From assembly GCA_004009845.1 (NCBI GenBank), contig RMBW01000002.1, positions 682,001 to 746,000 of the forward strand: a stretch of 64,000 bases of DNA. Direction: 5' to 3'. Under the pieces are notes generated by a model. The model had not been told where the DNA came from, did not search any database, and saw only the letters and a program-made list of their open reading frames with translations. Source of the DNA: Davidsoniella eucalypti (lineage: Eukaryota; Ascomycota; Sordariomycetes; Microascales; Ceratocystidaceae). The translations under genes were made by a program, and so were the position numbers. Positions 39,804-50,850 of this stretch are shown here, piece after piece. The stretch's first letter is position 1; each line of letters begins with the position of its first letter.

Positions 39804-40142
39804 ATGAGATGTATGTGTATGTTTAGATTCTTGTTTCTGCTGCATGCATGCTGTGCTAGCTGTTGTAATGTTTGGATCAACCTGCCTTGGTGGGTTGTTT
39901 GTTATTTTGCTACTGTATTTTTCTATAAGCGGTCTGTCAAAAGACGGTGTTGGGTTTCCTGCTGTTGGCTATTTTTTAGGGAGGGGGTGTTTTGTGTTTT
40001 ACGGTATAATATAGGTCAGCTAGGGTCATGTTCAGAGAATATGCACTTGTTTACGTGCATGCATTGCATGAATATGATGAAGTATGTACTGGCAAAAAAA
40101 AAAGTTGGGATGAGATTTCATCATTGTTTATCACGGAAATAA
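39804..40142 (+). CDS. Weak candidate: Cys-rich protein with signal-like start
   Basis: An ATG frame of 112 residues begins with a hydrophobic, Cys-rich stretch (MRCMCMFRFLFLLHACCASC) and carries more than ten cysteines. This layout resembles fungal small secreted proteins. The codons are T-rich, there is no convincing leader or TATA element, and no homologue is recognised, so chance is the likelier explanation. Confidence 0.1.
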   Translation: MRCMCMFRFLFLLHACCASCCNVWINLPWWVVCYFATVFFYKRSVKRRCWVSCCWLFFREGVFCVLRYNIGQLGSCSENMHLFTCMHCMNMMKYVLAKKKVGMRFHHCLSRK

Positions 40143-41190
40143 AATGTAGCAATACAAGAGATGAAATGAGCGACGTTAGGGTTAGAGAGTGACAAAGAAC
40201 AGAAGAATATGTTTGTAGGGATCAAACTGTAACCCTCAGTGTTTGAGAAGCAATAGAGTTGTCCAGGACGTACCGCGCGCGCGGGAATATTTCTCGGCGA
40301 TCAACCGAGAAGACGGCGAAGAGAAGAAAGAATATTATTATCTCTGGAGCCTATACTGGCACACAGACAGTCAAAGCGGACGGAAAGTGTATGGTGTATT
40401 GTTGTGTTATGTGTGTTTGTTGTTAGGGTGGAATAAGCCGTATACTTTTTTTTTTTCTTTCGCTGGGTAAAGTAACAATGGACAGCCAATTCGCACTGAC
40501 AACGCTAGGATTTTGCGCAAATGCGTGGGAGGTGCCCCAAAAGACGAGTTAAAGCCCTTCTTGTTCTCTTTTGGGCTGCTGGTATGGATAAGATGGATAT
40601 GTTGGTGGATAGACGGAACAGAACATGGGACAAGGCTGTTGACTTTGGCCCCTCCTTCTCTTCAAAGCAGAACAGCATACAGTAAAGGCCTAATAAAACA
40701 GCGCGTGGGGGATAGAGACAAAGAGCAATAAAAAAGAGAATCAGGGTCTAGGACAGATTAATCAGAGGGTTGGGCGATTGCTTTGATTAAGTATGTCGTT
40801 TGTATATCTTGTATACTGCATTTACATTTTGGCCTCCTGATACCGGAGAGGAACAGCATGAGCAAAAATAGCGAGAATTAGCCGTGGCCGGACAGAGATA
40901 GATAGGCATTCACGAATCGAATTCGCTATGGTGGGCTATTGCTTGACTGCGAAGGGAAGCAGATCAAATCTATTGGCTATGCGAACACAGAGGGAGGCAG
41001 GAACAACAGAGCAGACCAAAGAGAGCAAGAGCAACACGAGCTTAGCAAGAGACTGGCCCGATTGGAAGTGAGTGATAAATTGCGAGATATAACATGCAAA
41101 ATGCACAGCTCTAGGTTCACATGAACCGGACCGCAGAAGTGGGAGCTTTAATTAGACTATTTTATCGGCTGGCTGTGCAGGGCGCCAAAC

Positions 41191-41334
41191 GCAGCGTTTT
41201 CAGAGAGGCAGCGTTTTGCAGCAGCGGGAGCGAAAACGCAGAAACGATAAATACACGACCATTTAATGGCGGCTCGTACCCGGGTGGGCGCTGATTGGGC
41301 CTCGGCGCGAAAGGGAGAGAAAGAGCAGCGTTTT
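41191..41334. promoter_or_regulatory. Three GCAGCGTTTT words upstream of the 41.8 kb gene
   Basis: Perfect copies lie at 41191-41200, 41208-41217 and 41325-41334, all in the same orientation, 460-600 bp before the ATG at 41795. Such clustering in a promoter suggests a binding site for a regulator, which I cannot name. Confidence 0.45.
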
Positions 41335-41581
41335 GCAGGGTTCACCAGAGCCAGAAACCTGGAAGGAAAAGGGTGTGGGAGTTTGCAAAATATGAGGGGT
41401 GGATATTTCCACAGGAGAGGGTGTGCGTGAGAGGGTGTGCAACGGACAGAGGGGTGGTCGAGGGGGTGTTTTGAAGTTGGGCTCGGCAAGGGCAGCATGG
41501 AGTGGAGGGAGTAGTTACCTTTACCATCCCTTCTTCCCTTTCTTTCAATTGCAGTTACGGCCATCAACAATCCAGCTCGCA

Positions 41582-41588
41582 TATATAT
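41582..41588 (+). promoter_or_regulatory. TATA-like element
   Basis: TATATAT lies 213 bp before the ATG at 41795. It is followed by a CT/CAA-rich leader free of ATG, which fits a strong core promoter and a leader of roughly 150-180 nt. Confidence 0.5.
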
Positions 41589-41762
41589 CACGACTGCCTC
41601 GCTCCTCACTTCCTCTATCTTTTCTGTTTACCAAACCAAACCACAACAACAACAACCTCTTCCAGATAATCATAATCTCTACTGCTCTACTACTTGTCTA
41701 CTTACTTTTGTGACTGCCAGTCAACAACAATCTACTACATCTTTTCTATATATTCACTCTTC

Positions 41763-41764
<2 letters not shown>

Positions 41765-41794
<30 letters not shown>
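41765..41794. repeat. (CA)15 microsatellite abutting the start codon
   Basis: Fifteen CA units end exactly at the base before the ATG of the gene at 41795, so the start context is CACAATG. Confidence 0.97.
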
Positions 41795-41796
<2 letters not shown>

Positions 41797-42280
41797 GTAC
41801 GGCTCATACGGCTCATACAGCTCCATGGGAGCGTCTGCTTGGGAGCCCATGGACATCCCCTCGGCATCCAGCTCTCATGACGACCGCTCATCGTGCGCCT
41901 TCCCCAGCTGGCCCCGTCGCGACTCGCTCTCGGCCTCTGAGCACCACATTCCCTCGTCATTCCTCTCCGATGACGACCTCTTCCTGCTCGACGCCGCCAG
42001 CCCATCTGACGACTGCATCTCGGAGTCTTCTTTCGGCTCTTCCTCTACTTCGTCTTCCGTCAACATCGTCAGCCCTCGCGACCGCTTCCTCGAGTGCGAG
42101 CGTGAGCGCCAGGCCCAGGCTGCCGAGATGGCCGAGCTCAGAAGCCAACAGATGCAGCAGCAGCGCGAGATGATCAAGATGATCCAGGCCGAGAAGGAGC
42201 GCCGCAAGGCTCTCCCCAAGAAGGCTCGCCGCTCTGGTGCCCCCAAGAAGAACGCCAAGCTGTCCGCCATCTCTGAGTAA
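41795..42280 (+). CDS. Conserved-looking small fungal protein, function unknown
   Basis: A single exon encodes 161 residues. It begins MYGSYGSYSS, continues with a Ser/Asp-rich disordered part containing DDDLFLLD (about residues 50-57), and has a predicted helix rich in Glu, Gln and Arg at about 85-140. It ends in a strongly basic tail (KALPKKARRSGAPKKNAK at about 138-155) that could be a nuclear-localisation or nucleic-acid-binding signal. Codons strongly prefer C/G endings, and the TATA element and ATG-free pyrimidine-rich leader suggest high expression. I recall small ascomycete proteins of this general plan, but I know no established function. The ATG at 41795 is the first after the leader. 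No DNA-binding domain such as bZIP can be claimed. Confidence 0.85.
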
Positions 42281-42351
42281 ATGAAGCACAGCGTCATCTA
42301 GCGTTGTTTCTCTGCCTCACTCTACCAGTCCCGTCACGGACTGCACACTCT

Positions 42352-42424
42352 ACTACACTACTCCAGTAACACTTCGATACAATAACAACTACACTACTCC
42401 AGTAACACTTCGATACAATAACAC
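42352..42424. repeat. Tandem 36-bp duplication in the 3' region
   Basis: Two adjacent copies begin at 42353 and 42389, each reading ctacactactccagtaaca and onward, identical except for the last base. They lie 72 bp after the stop codon of the 41.8 kb gene, within its probable 3' untranslated region. Confidence 0.95.
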
Positions 42425-45400
42425 ATCGACTACTACTGAAGGCCCTTCCGGCCTCGGCTTTTACCATCTGCGTCTGACGGCTATCCAGCCTCCGCAAGTC
42501 TTATATCTACTGCTTCAGTAGACACAACTACTTTACACTTCTTGTCTGTCTTTTACTACTCTTCACTTTTGAGAAACCGTCTCTTCGGAACCATCTTCCA
42601 CACTTTTTAATTCTCTTTTCCTTACTCAAAATCAACACTCTCGTTTCTCACTTGGCATTTGGAGCGTTTCTTTTCGGACAGGATTTATACCACTCAGCGA
42701 TTCTTTTATTTTTTTACTCTGTATTTCTTTTGTTTATCTTAGTGTTTGGGCATTTCTGGTTTGACTTCACAGTTGTCTCCAGATGGGAATTTATTTGGGC
42801 ATTTTGGAAACTATTTAGAGCCTTCGATCTTGTTATCACAGGATCTCGCTACTTCATTTGGGCTGGGATTACTTGTTTTGTTTTTAGTGTTTTATTTGCG
42901 AATACCCCTTCAATTGCTTAGGAGTTATTCTTTAGGTAGTCTTGCTTTTTCAGGTCAACTATTGCTCGATCTTGATACCCTCATGGTTTTCTGAATTTAA
43001 ATCTTTTCACTCAAACTTTTACTCTCATGCAATCGTGACTTGCCAATGAAAACTAAGAATAGCGGTCAATTAATTTGGACTTCCATGTCTCCATTCGTGC
43101 CCACTAAAACCCGCCTAAAACCAATCGTGGGGCATCTATTTTTTCTGCCGAGATTCCAGACCCACTAGAAGGGCCACTAAATTGAAATTGTGCCCTAGAA
43201 ACAAAAAAGACGGTCAAGACTTAGTAAACATGGAGGAGGGGAAGTCCTATCTGCTCATTGTTATAAAAGTCTTTCTTTTTTTCGTGACCTAGAGGCGCCT
43301 AAAAAAATTATGTGATTCGGGTGAGTTATAGGGCACCGTTATCGAGAAAATCCCTTGTCCAAAAAAAAAACTATTTGATATTTCTTGCACTAATCCAAAT
43401 CGGCTGCCAAAATCACATTTACAATTTCTACACAACACAAAAATCGTGGAGTGAAGTTTCTCTCGCTTCGTTCCTTTGCTCTTTATTTTTATTTTTAATT
43501 TTTTTAATTCCCATGTGAAATATCCTGTTTATTTCTTTCTGTGCTGGCAAATCAGAAGACCTTGAAGGAAAATCCCAAAGTTGGGCGCTTCTGGAATTTA
43601 AAAAAAATAGAATAAAAAATTTACTACGTCATCGGAAAACAAGAACAGAAATAGAAGCACAACCAAGCACGATAAGTTGTATTTGCACTAATAATCCAAC
43701 AAACATCATCTGTGCCTGTATTTTCTTCCAGGGAAACTAGGTTGGTGTCATCGATTTATGTGTTGTTTAATGGTCCAACCTAGACATCTCGGACACAGCT
43801 GGGTTTTCCGGTCGTCCCTCCATTTGCTTGTCCTGCTCGCCTGAAATCGAGTGAACGCTATATGCAAGCCCCCTTAAGAGTGCTATAGGCTTGTTTGCTT
43901 CATGACCAAAGCAAGTCAACAGGCAAAAAAAAAAAGGCCTCACTTATTGGTCTTCGCTCGGGAGCACATGGTAGCTCTAGCTTCTGGTGTTTTCTTTTGC
44001 TCCTTGTATATTGGTGCTCTCGGGCTGTTTGAAAGGAGGATGTCTATCTGCCGTGGCTCATACGTAACTTTGTATACTGGGCCGAACAGCACGCAAAAAT
44101 AGGTCTCGTTGCAAGGCCTGTTTATTTCCCCAATGGGCTGTACGGGTCTACTTTCCCATATTGAATGTGACTGCACGAGCCCGAGTTAAAAAAAAACGGC
44201 CTTTCTCTTTCTCTCTCCTCCTCCCTTTCTAGCCACTATATCTCTACTGGCCTTTTCTGTCTTTGCTCTACTTGCCCTGCCACACCCAGAGCAAACCGAG
44301 TTGCGCTGTGTCTATGACGTAGTCCGTTCGTTCCACCGCCAGCGTCTGCAGAGCGTAGTCGAAGGCGCTTGGGACACATGGTAAACCCTTATTTCGAGCG
44401 AAAGAGGACTAGAGGAATACCGAGTGACGAGACGGGAACAACCAGAAGTGAGGGGGGGAGACACGCAGTAAACAAGATCAAATCCAAGGAAAGAAGAAGC
44501 GAGATGCCGGCTGTGATTGGCTGCTGCGAAGCTTTGTCTAGATCGGTTCACGATAACAATATTAGAAACAATATCAACTGACCACACAATATCCTTTCCT
44601 TTTCCACAGCCTCATTCGTGATTCTTCCTTTCTGTGGAATATCCATCTCATCATTTCCAAAACTACACATGACACATGAATATAATCGCTACTTATATCA
44701 CAGAAAGAAAAAAAAACATTATGATGTGAAAGCCACACCTTTATTTTCCCCCCAAGACAGATAGAGATAGATCACTACCCAACAAGGGAAGGAGCAGTTG
44801 CCCTTTCCCGTTTGGGAAACTCTTTATCTTTATCTATATCTCCACATCCTGTATTTGTCCAAGTAAACGTTTCGTTTTTGTTTTCGTATAGACGATTGAA
44901 CAAGGCAGTAACCATACAAGAACTCCACGTGCTGCAGTTGCTTTATCTGTCGGTGCGAATGACTAAGCCCTTTTTATATCTCTCTCTTTTTTTATAGATA
45001 CGAATCAAGTATGACACCTTATCAAAAGCTTGGAGAAGGTTGAAAAAGGCACTGATAATTCATTATTGATGTCTACAATGTTCTCGATCGAAAACGCTGC
45101 GTTTAAAAACAAGGACAAATTGAGGTAAAGAGGGCGTGAAACGCGATCTCAGCCTAAGAAAGGAAAAAACGGTATATTTCTAAAAGGATATCGTCTTTTC
45201 TGGTCTTGATATCCGTGATGGATCCAAGCTGGCTGAGCCGGGCTAAGCCTATCGGAGGGCACAAAAGAAACATAGAGAGACGGCAACGAGAAGGGGGAAA
45301 AAAAGGAAGGGAGTGACTAAAATTATAGCAGAGTAAGCTCGTGGATTGGCTATGCTCGATTCTGTGTTTGACTGTGTCTGACTTGGGGTGAGGATTTCCT

Positions 45401-47377
45401 CTGGATGGCTGAGCTTCGAGCCACGATACACAGAGGCTAGACACTTACTTTCACTTGTAGATATATCAGTAATCGCCTATAGCTACTCTACGGAAATGGG
45501 AACCTTCGCGGCGAGTATTTCGCACAAGTCTGGATTATACACCCATTCTTATGTCTCTCGACGCACACGATTATTCTGGTCAGGAAAAAAAAAAAGATAT
45601 ATTTCCGGCCTTATTTTGTGCGTTCTACTGGCTGGCTGAGATGACCCGGATGATCTCATTTCCTTTTTGCTCTGTGTATCATTCCATCCTCTGGCCCTTC
45701 ACTCTCTTATTTTCCCAAGACACTTGCTTTACTTGATCGTCGTGTCTGGCTCGTACCAGCTCAAATTTGTAAGCAAACAAAGTGACAGTAGCAATGAGTG
45801 GCGATTAATACTAGCTGCAAATACTCAGAGGAGCCGATGTATATACTAGAAAAATGTCGGGCTGTACTTGTACTATATTTAGAGCTACACAGCAACAAAC
45901 AGTGGAAGAATGGTGAAGAGCCGTTAGCCTTAGCAAACTTGTATTTGATGGTGAGTTTGTTATGCAGAGTCTGACACAGACTAAGCTGGACAATACTGCC
46001 AGTAGTAGCTTTGTCTTTATAGGTGGTATCTGTGTCGGTGCACGACTGATATAAAATTACATATGTAGTACCACTCATAGGTATAAATCACAAGGGAAAC
46101 AAAATACAAGCACAGAAAAAAGAATTAGGAGTCACCAAGAACCGTTAACAATCGATTATACTACAGTTACTCATAATGAGACCAAGTGAGACATTATCGC
46201 GGAAACATAAGTACATTAGACCGGCTGTGTCGATGACGATGATGACACGGGGGATTCCAGGGAAAATTACGATGCACACCTGCTGCATTCTGCATATGCC
46301 AATGCCATAGGATATCATCATCACAGATAAGCAAAGAATAAAGACATGACAAAAGACAAGAAGAGGACCCTACATGATGGAGACAATGCAGAGAGGGTTA
46401 GGGTTGGCTAGATGTAGTATCTACTACCGGAGCTGTGAGTGGGGCCGTACGTCGGAGTACCGGAGACAACTGTGGGGGTAAGAGCGTTTTCTTTGGAATA
46501 CGACTCTATCGACCTCACTACGGGATGATCGGCTAGGAGATTAGATTAGATCTCTTCGCACAGTTCAATAACAGCTGATAGAAATAGGCCTTGCGTCTCT
46601 CGGGTACGAAGTTGGGCAGAATGCTGATGGTGATTACTGCAGGAAAAACAAGACGCCGAAAGGGGATTTTCCATTAATTTCTAACCGACTTACTCTCGTC
46701 TGCTTATTATAATATGATAGACCAGAATAGAACAAAAATAAACATTGGGCTGATGGAATTATTGTATGACAATCTCCGGTAAGTTTGTAAGCTGATATAA
46801 GTAGGCTGTAGGTGACAAAAGAACACTGTATAGAGACACGGACTTTAATAGTGAGCGAAACGGCCAGGGCTTTCTTGAGGGCACGATCAAATGCTCGGTA
46901 GTCGATATTACTAATTGGTAGTAACAAAATAAGACCAAAGATCCCATATAGTCAGAGGAAGAAATGCAGAGCGATTGTTTGCGGGGTTGTTCACATTCAC
47001 ATTCGTAGAGTTTGTTGACATTGGAATGCTCACTTCTACACACACTCACCATACTAGTCACTAGTTCTTCCCATTCTCTCCTTTCTTCGGTCTCCTTGTC
47101 TCTATTGACTTATGTACGGCACGGCCTGGGAAAAGAAAGGGATAGGGCATGATCTGAGTCCAGATCGACCGGCAGGAACGCCAAAATCGATGGGAGAAAT
47201 CGAGCATACAGAGTGAAATCTCAACGTTCCCTATCCAAAGGGATATCGGGGAACCGGGAAGAAAGGCTTATTGGGTCGAACATGGGGGTCGAACAGGCCG
47301 ATTGTCGAGGGAGAGAGATATAGTAGCAGTAGAGGAACTGCTGCGGAACAAGGGAGAGAATATTAGATGAGTAGCAG
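42425..47377. other. Gene-poor interval
   Basis: The first part is probably the rest of the 3' untranslated region of the 41.8 kb gene. The hydrophobic frame at 42652-42921 starts at TTG and reflects T-rich DNA. Further on are A/T runs and a GGGTTAGGGTT word at 46395-46405. No gene is supportable. Confidence 0.55.
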
Positions 47378-48058
47378 TTATATTATATTGATTTGGAGTT
47401 GCGAGATACAAGAGAAATTGAAGGGAAGAAAAACGCCTGCTGTTTCCCGGCTGGTGTTTCTCTTCCTGCCGAGCCCGGCGTCTTGATCATCGACGTTTGA
47501 TGTGCAGAATGAGGAGATGTGTGTGTCAAACACAGTACTAGTACTAGTATAAGACTCGAGGAATGGAGCGGAAATGAAGCCGAGATGAACGGACGGCATT
47601 TTGGAGAATGTAGGTACAGAGTTGTGCTTGATAAGTGAATGATATTGTAATATTAAGCAGATATTGATATATAATAGAAGAAGGGATACGGTTTGCTGAT
47701 ATGATGAGGCGATTGTTAGCAAAGCAGGCTGTGTGCTTGGGTACTTGGGCCGCAAACCAAGAACAAGGCAAACATTAGGGTATAAATCAGGGTACGATGC
47801 CATTTCATAATTCATAAGCCCACGAAGATCATGGAAGGGACAGTCGTTGGGATAGATCACGTAGGTACAAGTGTCGTCAAAGACGTAGTGACAACTGTTC
47901 AAGAGGGGAAACGAAAAAGCAGAAGCATCAGCTCGTCCAGTATCTGGCACTTGGTATTTGATGAAGCCTGAATATGAAAGTGACAGAAGACAGCAAAAAA
48001 AAAAAACGTTGGACATGACATGTGAGAGGGGTAGGGTGCCAAGATGATCGCAAACCAT
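47378..48058 (-). CDS. Candidate unrecognised gene, 226-residue frame
   Basis: This is the longest open frame between 1.5 and 54 kb. Unlike its neighbours it uses many C-ending codons, including runs for Phe, Tyr, Asp and Asn. From Met15 the product starts with a signal-like hydrophobic stretch (MSNVFFFCCLLSLSYSG), has several cysteines at about 56-97 and a second hydrophobic segment at about 123-138. Upstream on the same strand are pyrimidine tracts (about 48120-48200) and a TATA-like element at 48317-48325. A good 3' splice site (TTTCATATTCAG, ending at 47968) suggests the first part could instead be intron. An upstream segment ending at a GTAATC donor near 48080 can be joined to it in frame. 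No family is recognised. Confidence 0.35.
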   Translation of the reverse strand: MVCDHLGTLPLSHVMSNVFFFCCLLSLSYSGFIKYQVPDTGRADASAFSFPLLNSCHYVFDDTCTYVIYPNDCPFHDLRGLMNYEMASYPDLYPNVCLVLGLRPKYPSTQPALLTIASSYQQTVSLLLLYINICLILQYHSLIKHNSVPTFSKMPSVHLGFISAPFLESYTSTSTVFDTHISSFCTSNVDDQDAGLGRKRNTSRETAGVFLPFNFSCISQLQINII

Positions 48059-50813
48059 CTCTAGAGATTACCTGATTACCAACATCAACGGAGCCGAGCC
48101 GGTCGAATTTGACGCCTCTTAGACGAGAAAGAAGGATGAGAAGAAGAAAAAAAGAAAGTAATGCTGTCCAAGAAGGTAGACAGAAAAGAGAGAGAAGGAT
48201 GTGATTTTACGAGGGCAAGAGTGAATACTTGGGAACTAACAATTTGTAAAACGAGCCGAAGAGTATTCGCTTCTGTAGAGCCACATCCTGGTTATGCATG
48301 CCTTACGATAAAAGCCTATATATAGTCCCAAGAAATAACAATGCCAAAAAAAAGGGTGTTTATCTAGACGGCCGGACGATACTTCACGATAGAGAGAGGG
48401 AGGGCGTGTAACGCAGGCTTCTACGTTTCTATAGTAGGGACACTTGCTCGACCGCTTAGGCAGCTAGCTAACGTCTTGGCATCCGAAGCCGAAACTGCGT
48501 TTCTGGTCGATAGAAAAAAGAAGCAAGAAAGAGATGGGCAGGATCCTAAGGGTAGTAGAAGATGATCCAATCAAGCGTACGTACGTTCTCATAGATGAGC
48601 TGTGATAGTACCTAGTCAGGCAACATCCGAGATGAGGATGATTCTGGGGAAACTATATCTATTGTCTACCTAGAACTGATAGCAATACGTTTCTCGAGTA
48701 GCCTATCAAGTAGTCATGTTATTATGTCATCTCGGCGAGGGCAGATATAAGCACGAGAAGACAGGACCTTGTCAACTTGGAACTAAACGAATGGCCTAAA
48801 CTCCAGTTTTAGCTTGTAGCTCCGGCTTCAAAAATCGAAAACGTGAGCCTGTCGAAATCGTCTATCCTGCATGGCTAACGTTGGGCCGATGATTGGCTGA
48901 TATGGGCCAAAACCCTCATATATCAGGATTTACATACTCCAAGAAAAGCGTTTGGTTAGACTTGGAATTGCCACGAAGATAAGACGAAGACAAAAACCTC
49001 TCGCCTAGGCAGAGAAGACCAAAGAAAAAGGTAAAGTAGAAGGAAAGAAGAAAGCCAGGTATCACGAGACGTCAGCCCACTGGATACTGGATGGATAGAA
49101 AGAGGCCCTCCAAGAGCCCCGAAGAAGGCCGCTGGTGATCCGTATATCTACTGCGTGTCTTCCTTTACTTCTTCTTGGATCATGATGCATGTTAAGGAGC
49201 TAGGCAATGAGGCTCCTTTGAGTAGAATCGTCTGGTTATTTGCCAAAGGTATGCGGGGCATACTCATCGTCACTTTCTGTGCCTGGGTGGCTAAAACTGC
49301 ACGGAAAGCCGGGTTTTTATTTTCCTTTTTTCTATATTTTTTTTGGTGTTTGGGGGCTACCGGACCGATACATGTCATGGTCTCTACAGTTGGTTTTTGT
49401 TATTATCTGGGGGATCGTCACCCTCTTTGAAGTTTATTATGATTATTTTATTTTACATATATAACGTTTCGTCTCTCTTTTTTTTTTTTTTTTAGCCGAG
49501 CTGCATGACGAAGCTGGCATTGGCCAACAAATCTTTTACCAATGGCAGGGCTTCCAGCCTAAAAAGCCAGCAGTATTTGAAACCTATTTTTTCGTTTGTC
49601 CCCAAGAAGGAAAACGTGAAGAATGGTATAGAGAATAACTGTTGGTCATGTGTTTTGGAGAGGGAGTCGAAATTATAGGGCGATATCGCATGGTTTTTGT
49701 TTTAAATTGTGTTTTTTTTTTTGACAGGACCAACGGCCCAACGATGACGTAGGAAATGGAGGCCGCTGGTTTTTCTAGAGGAAACACATAGCCTGGTCAT
49801 CTTCCTTGTGAATTTGTCAACCCAAGAGGTTCTTGCTATGATGTCAGTACACTATAATATGTTATTACAATACTGCTGTTTATGTATAGAACCAGTGCCA
49901 CGCCGGTCCGGATCCAGAACCCGCCGATTCCGATCCGGATTTGACCCCCCACACATAGAGATATTCACACTCTATCTTCCGTAGGGCAAAAATACACTTC
50001 GATACTTCGGGTACAGGTACTAAGATTCAACCGTATCTTTGTCATCGCTATTTTTTGGGGGAGATCTGCCGGTCTTTTGGCAGTTCCAGGCATACTACAT
50101 TTGTACCGCATGCTGTTTATGTATATCTGCGGATAGTCGGAGTGGTGCTTTCGATGTATTTTGCTTGTAGACAGGTATTATTCCTGCTTGTTACGCTTTG
50201 TGTGAGTGGCCGAAGCAGAGTTGCTTTCTTGAATCATCCAGTTGTATCCCTAATGCCCATATCAACCCGGAAGCAGACACAAGCCCACAGGCCACTTCAG
50301 TCATAATTAGTCACTCAAGCTATACTTGAGATATATTAATATTCATTCTGCTTTCCAGGAACATATGCTGAAGGGTATCACTATGTACTCCTGTTCTATT
50401 AATGGTCACCCACATAATATCATGATACCAGACACAACGCCCTCTCCTCACTCGCCTCGTAATCGTATCCAGCCGTGCCAATCACATCAGCAACTCGTTT
50501 CCGAGCTTCTGCTTTCCCTCGTGAAGCACAAGTATACCAGCACAAAGCCACCTTATTGGGCTTATGCCTAATTTAGTGTTGCTAGCTTCGTTTTGCCCGA
50601 GGTTTGGTGGATTGTGACATTGGAAGTGCTGAAGTAACACCAGGGTTTGGGGTGGTGACAACCCTAGCTTGAAAGGATAGAGACAATGCTTTGTAACATG
50701 GTTTTGTCACAAAATTCATTGTATTCTTTTAATAAATAAAAAAACCTAATGCTGATTGTGTGTGATAACACTAACACATCCAACGATGATGAATGAGAAT
50801 GAGAAAAAAGAAA
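48059..50813. other. Gene-poor interval
   Basis: The first about 270 bases may be the promoter or first exon of the minus-strand candidate ending at 47378. The rest has A/T runs (for example T-rich 49478-49494) and no supportable gene. Frames at 49155-49464 start at non-ATG codons. Confidence 0.55.
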
Positions 50814-50837
50814 ATATCTCGCTCCAGAGCGAGATAT
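50814..50837. repeat. Perfect 24-bp hairpin palindrome
   Basis: ATATCTCGCTC, a CA spacer, then GAGCGAGATAT: an 11-bp perfect stem with a 2-nt centre. It lies 14 bp beyond the 3' end of the tRNA-Thr gene. Confidence 0.95.
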
Positions 50838-50850
50838 ATCAAAAAGAAAT
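50838..50850 (-). terminator. Pol III terminator of the tRNA-Thr gene
   Basis: On the minus strand, TTTCTTTTT follows directly after the mature 3' end of the tRNA. It contains the T-run used by RNA polymerase III. Confidence 0.7.

Larger units (their letters stand above)
23601..41190. other. Gene-poor A/T-rich interval
   Basis: About 17.6 kb without a supportable gene. I see homopolymer runs, TA/CA microsatellites (for example 32147-32170), GACGAT repeats at about 39738-39755, GATC repeats at about 34599-34612, and telomere-like TTAGGGTTA words at 23881 and 40176. Two short frames with signal-peptide-like starts and many cysteines (38206-38478 and 39804-40142, plus) are the only ones with any protein-like look. 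Both are weak. Confidence 0.6.

Noticed and set aside
41157..41609. 150-codon minus frame opposite the promoter of the 41.8 kb gene
   Set aside because: It covers the promoter and leader of a convincing plus-strand gene and has no recognisable domain or biased codon use.
42652..42921. 89-residue hydrophobic frame after the 41.8 kb gene
   Set aside because: It starts at TTG, lies in T-rich probable 3' untranslated sequence, and its Phe/Leu content follows from base composition.
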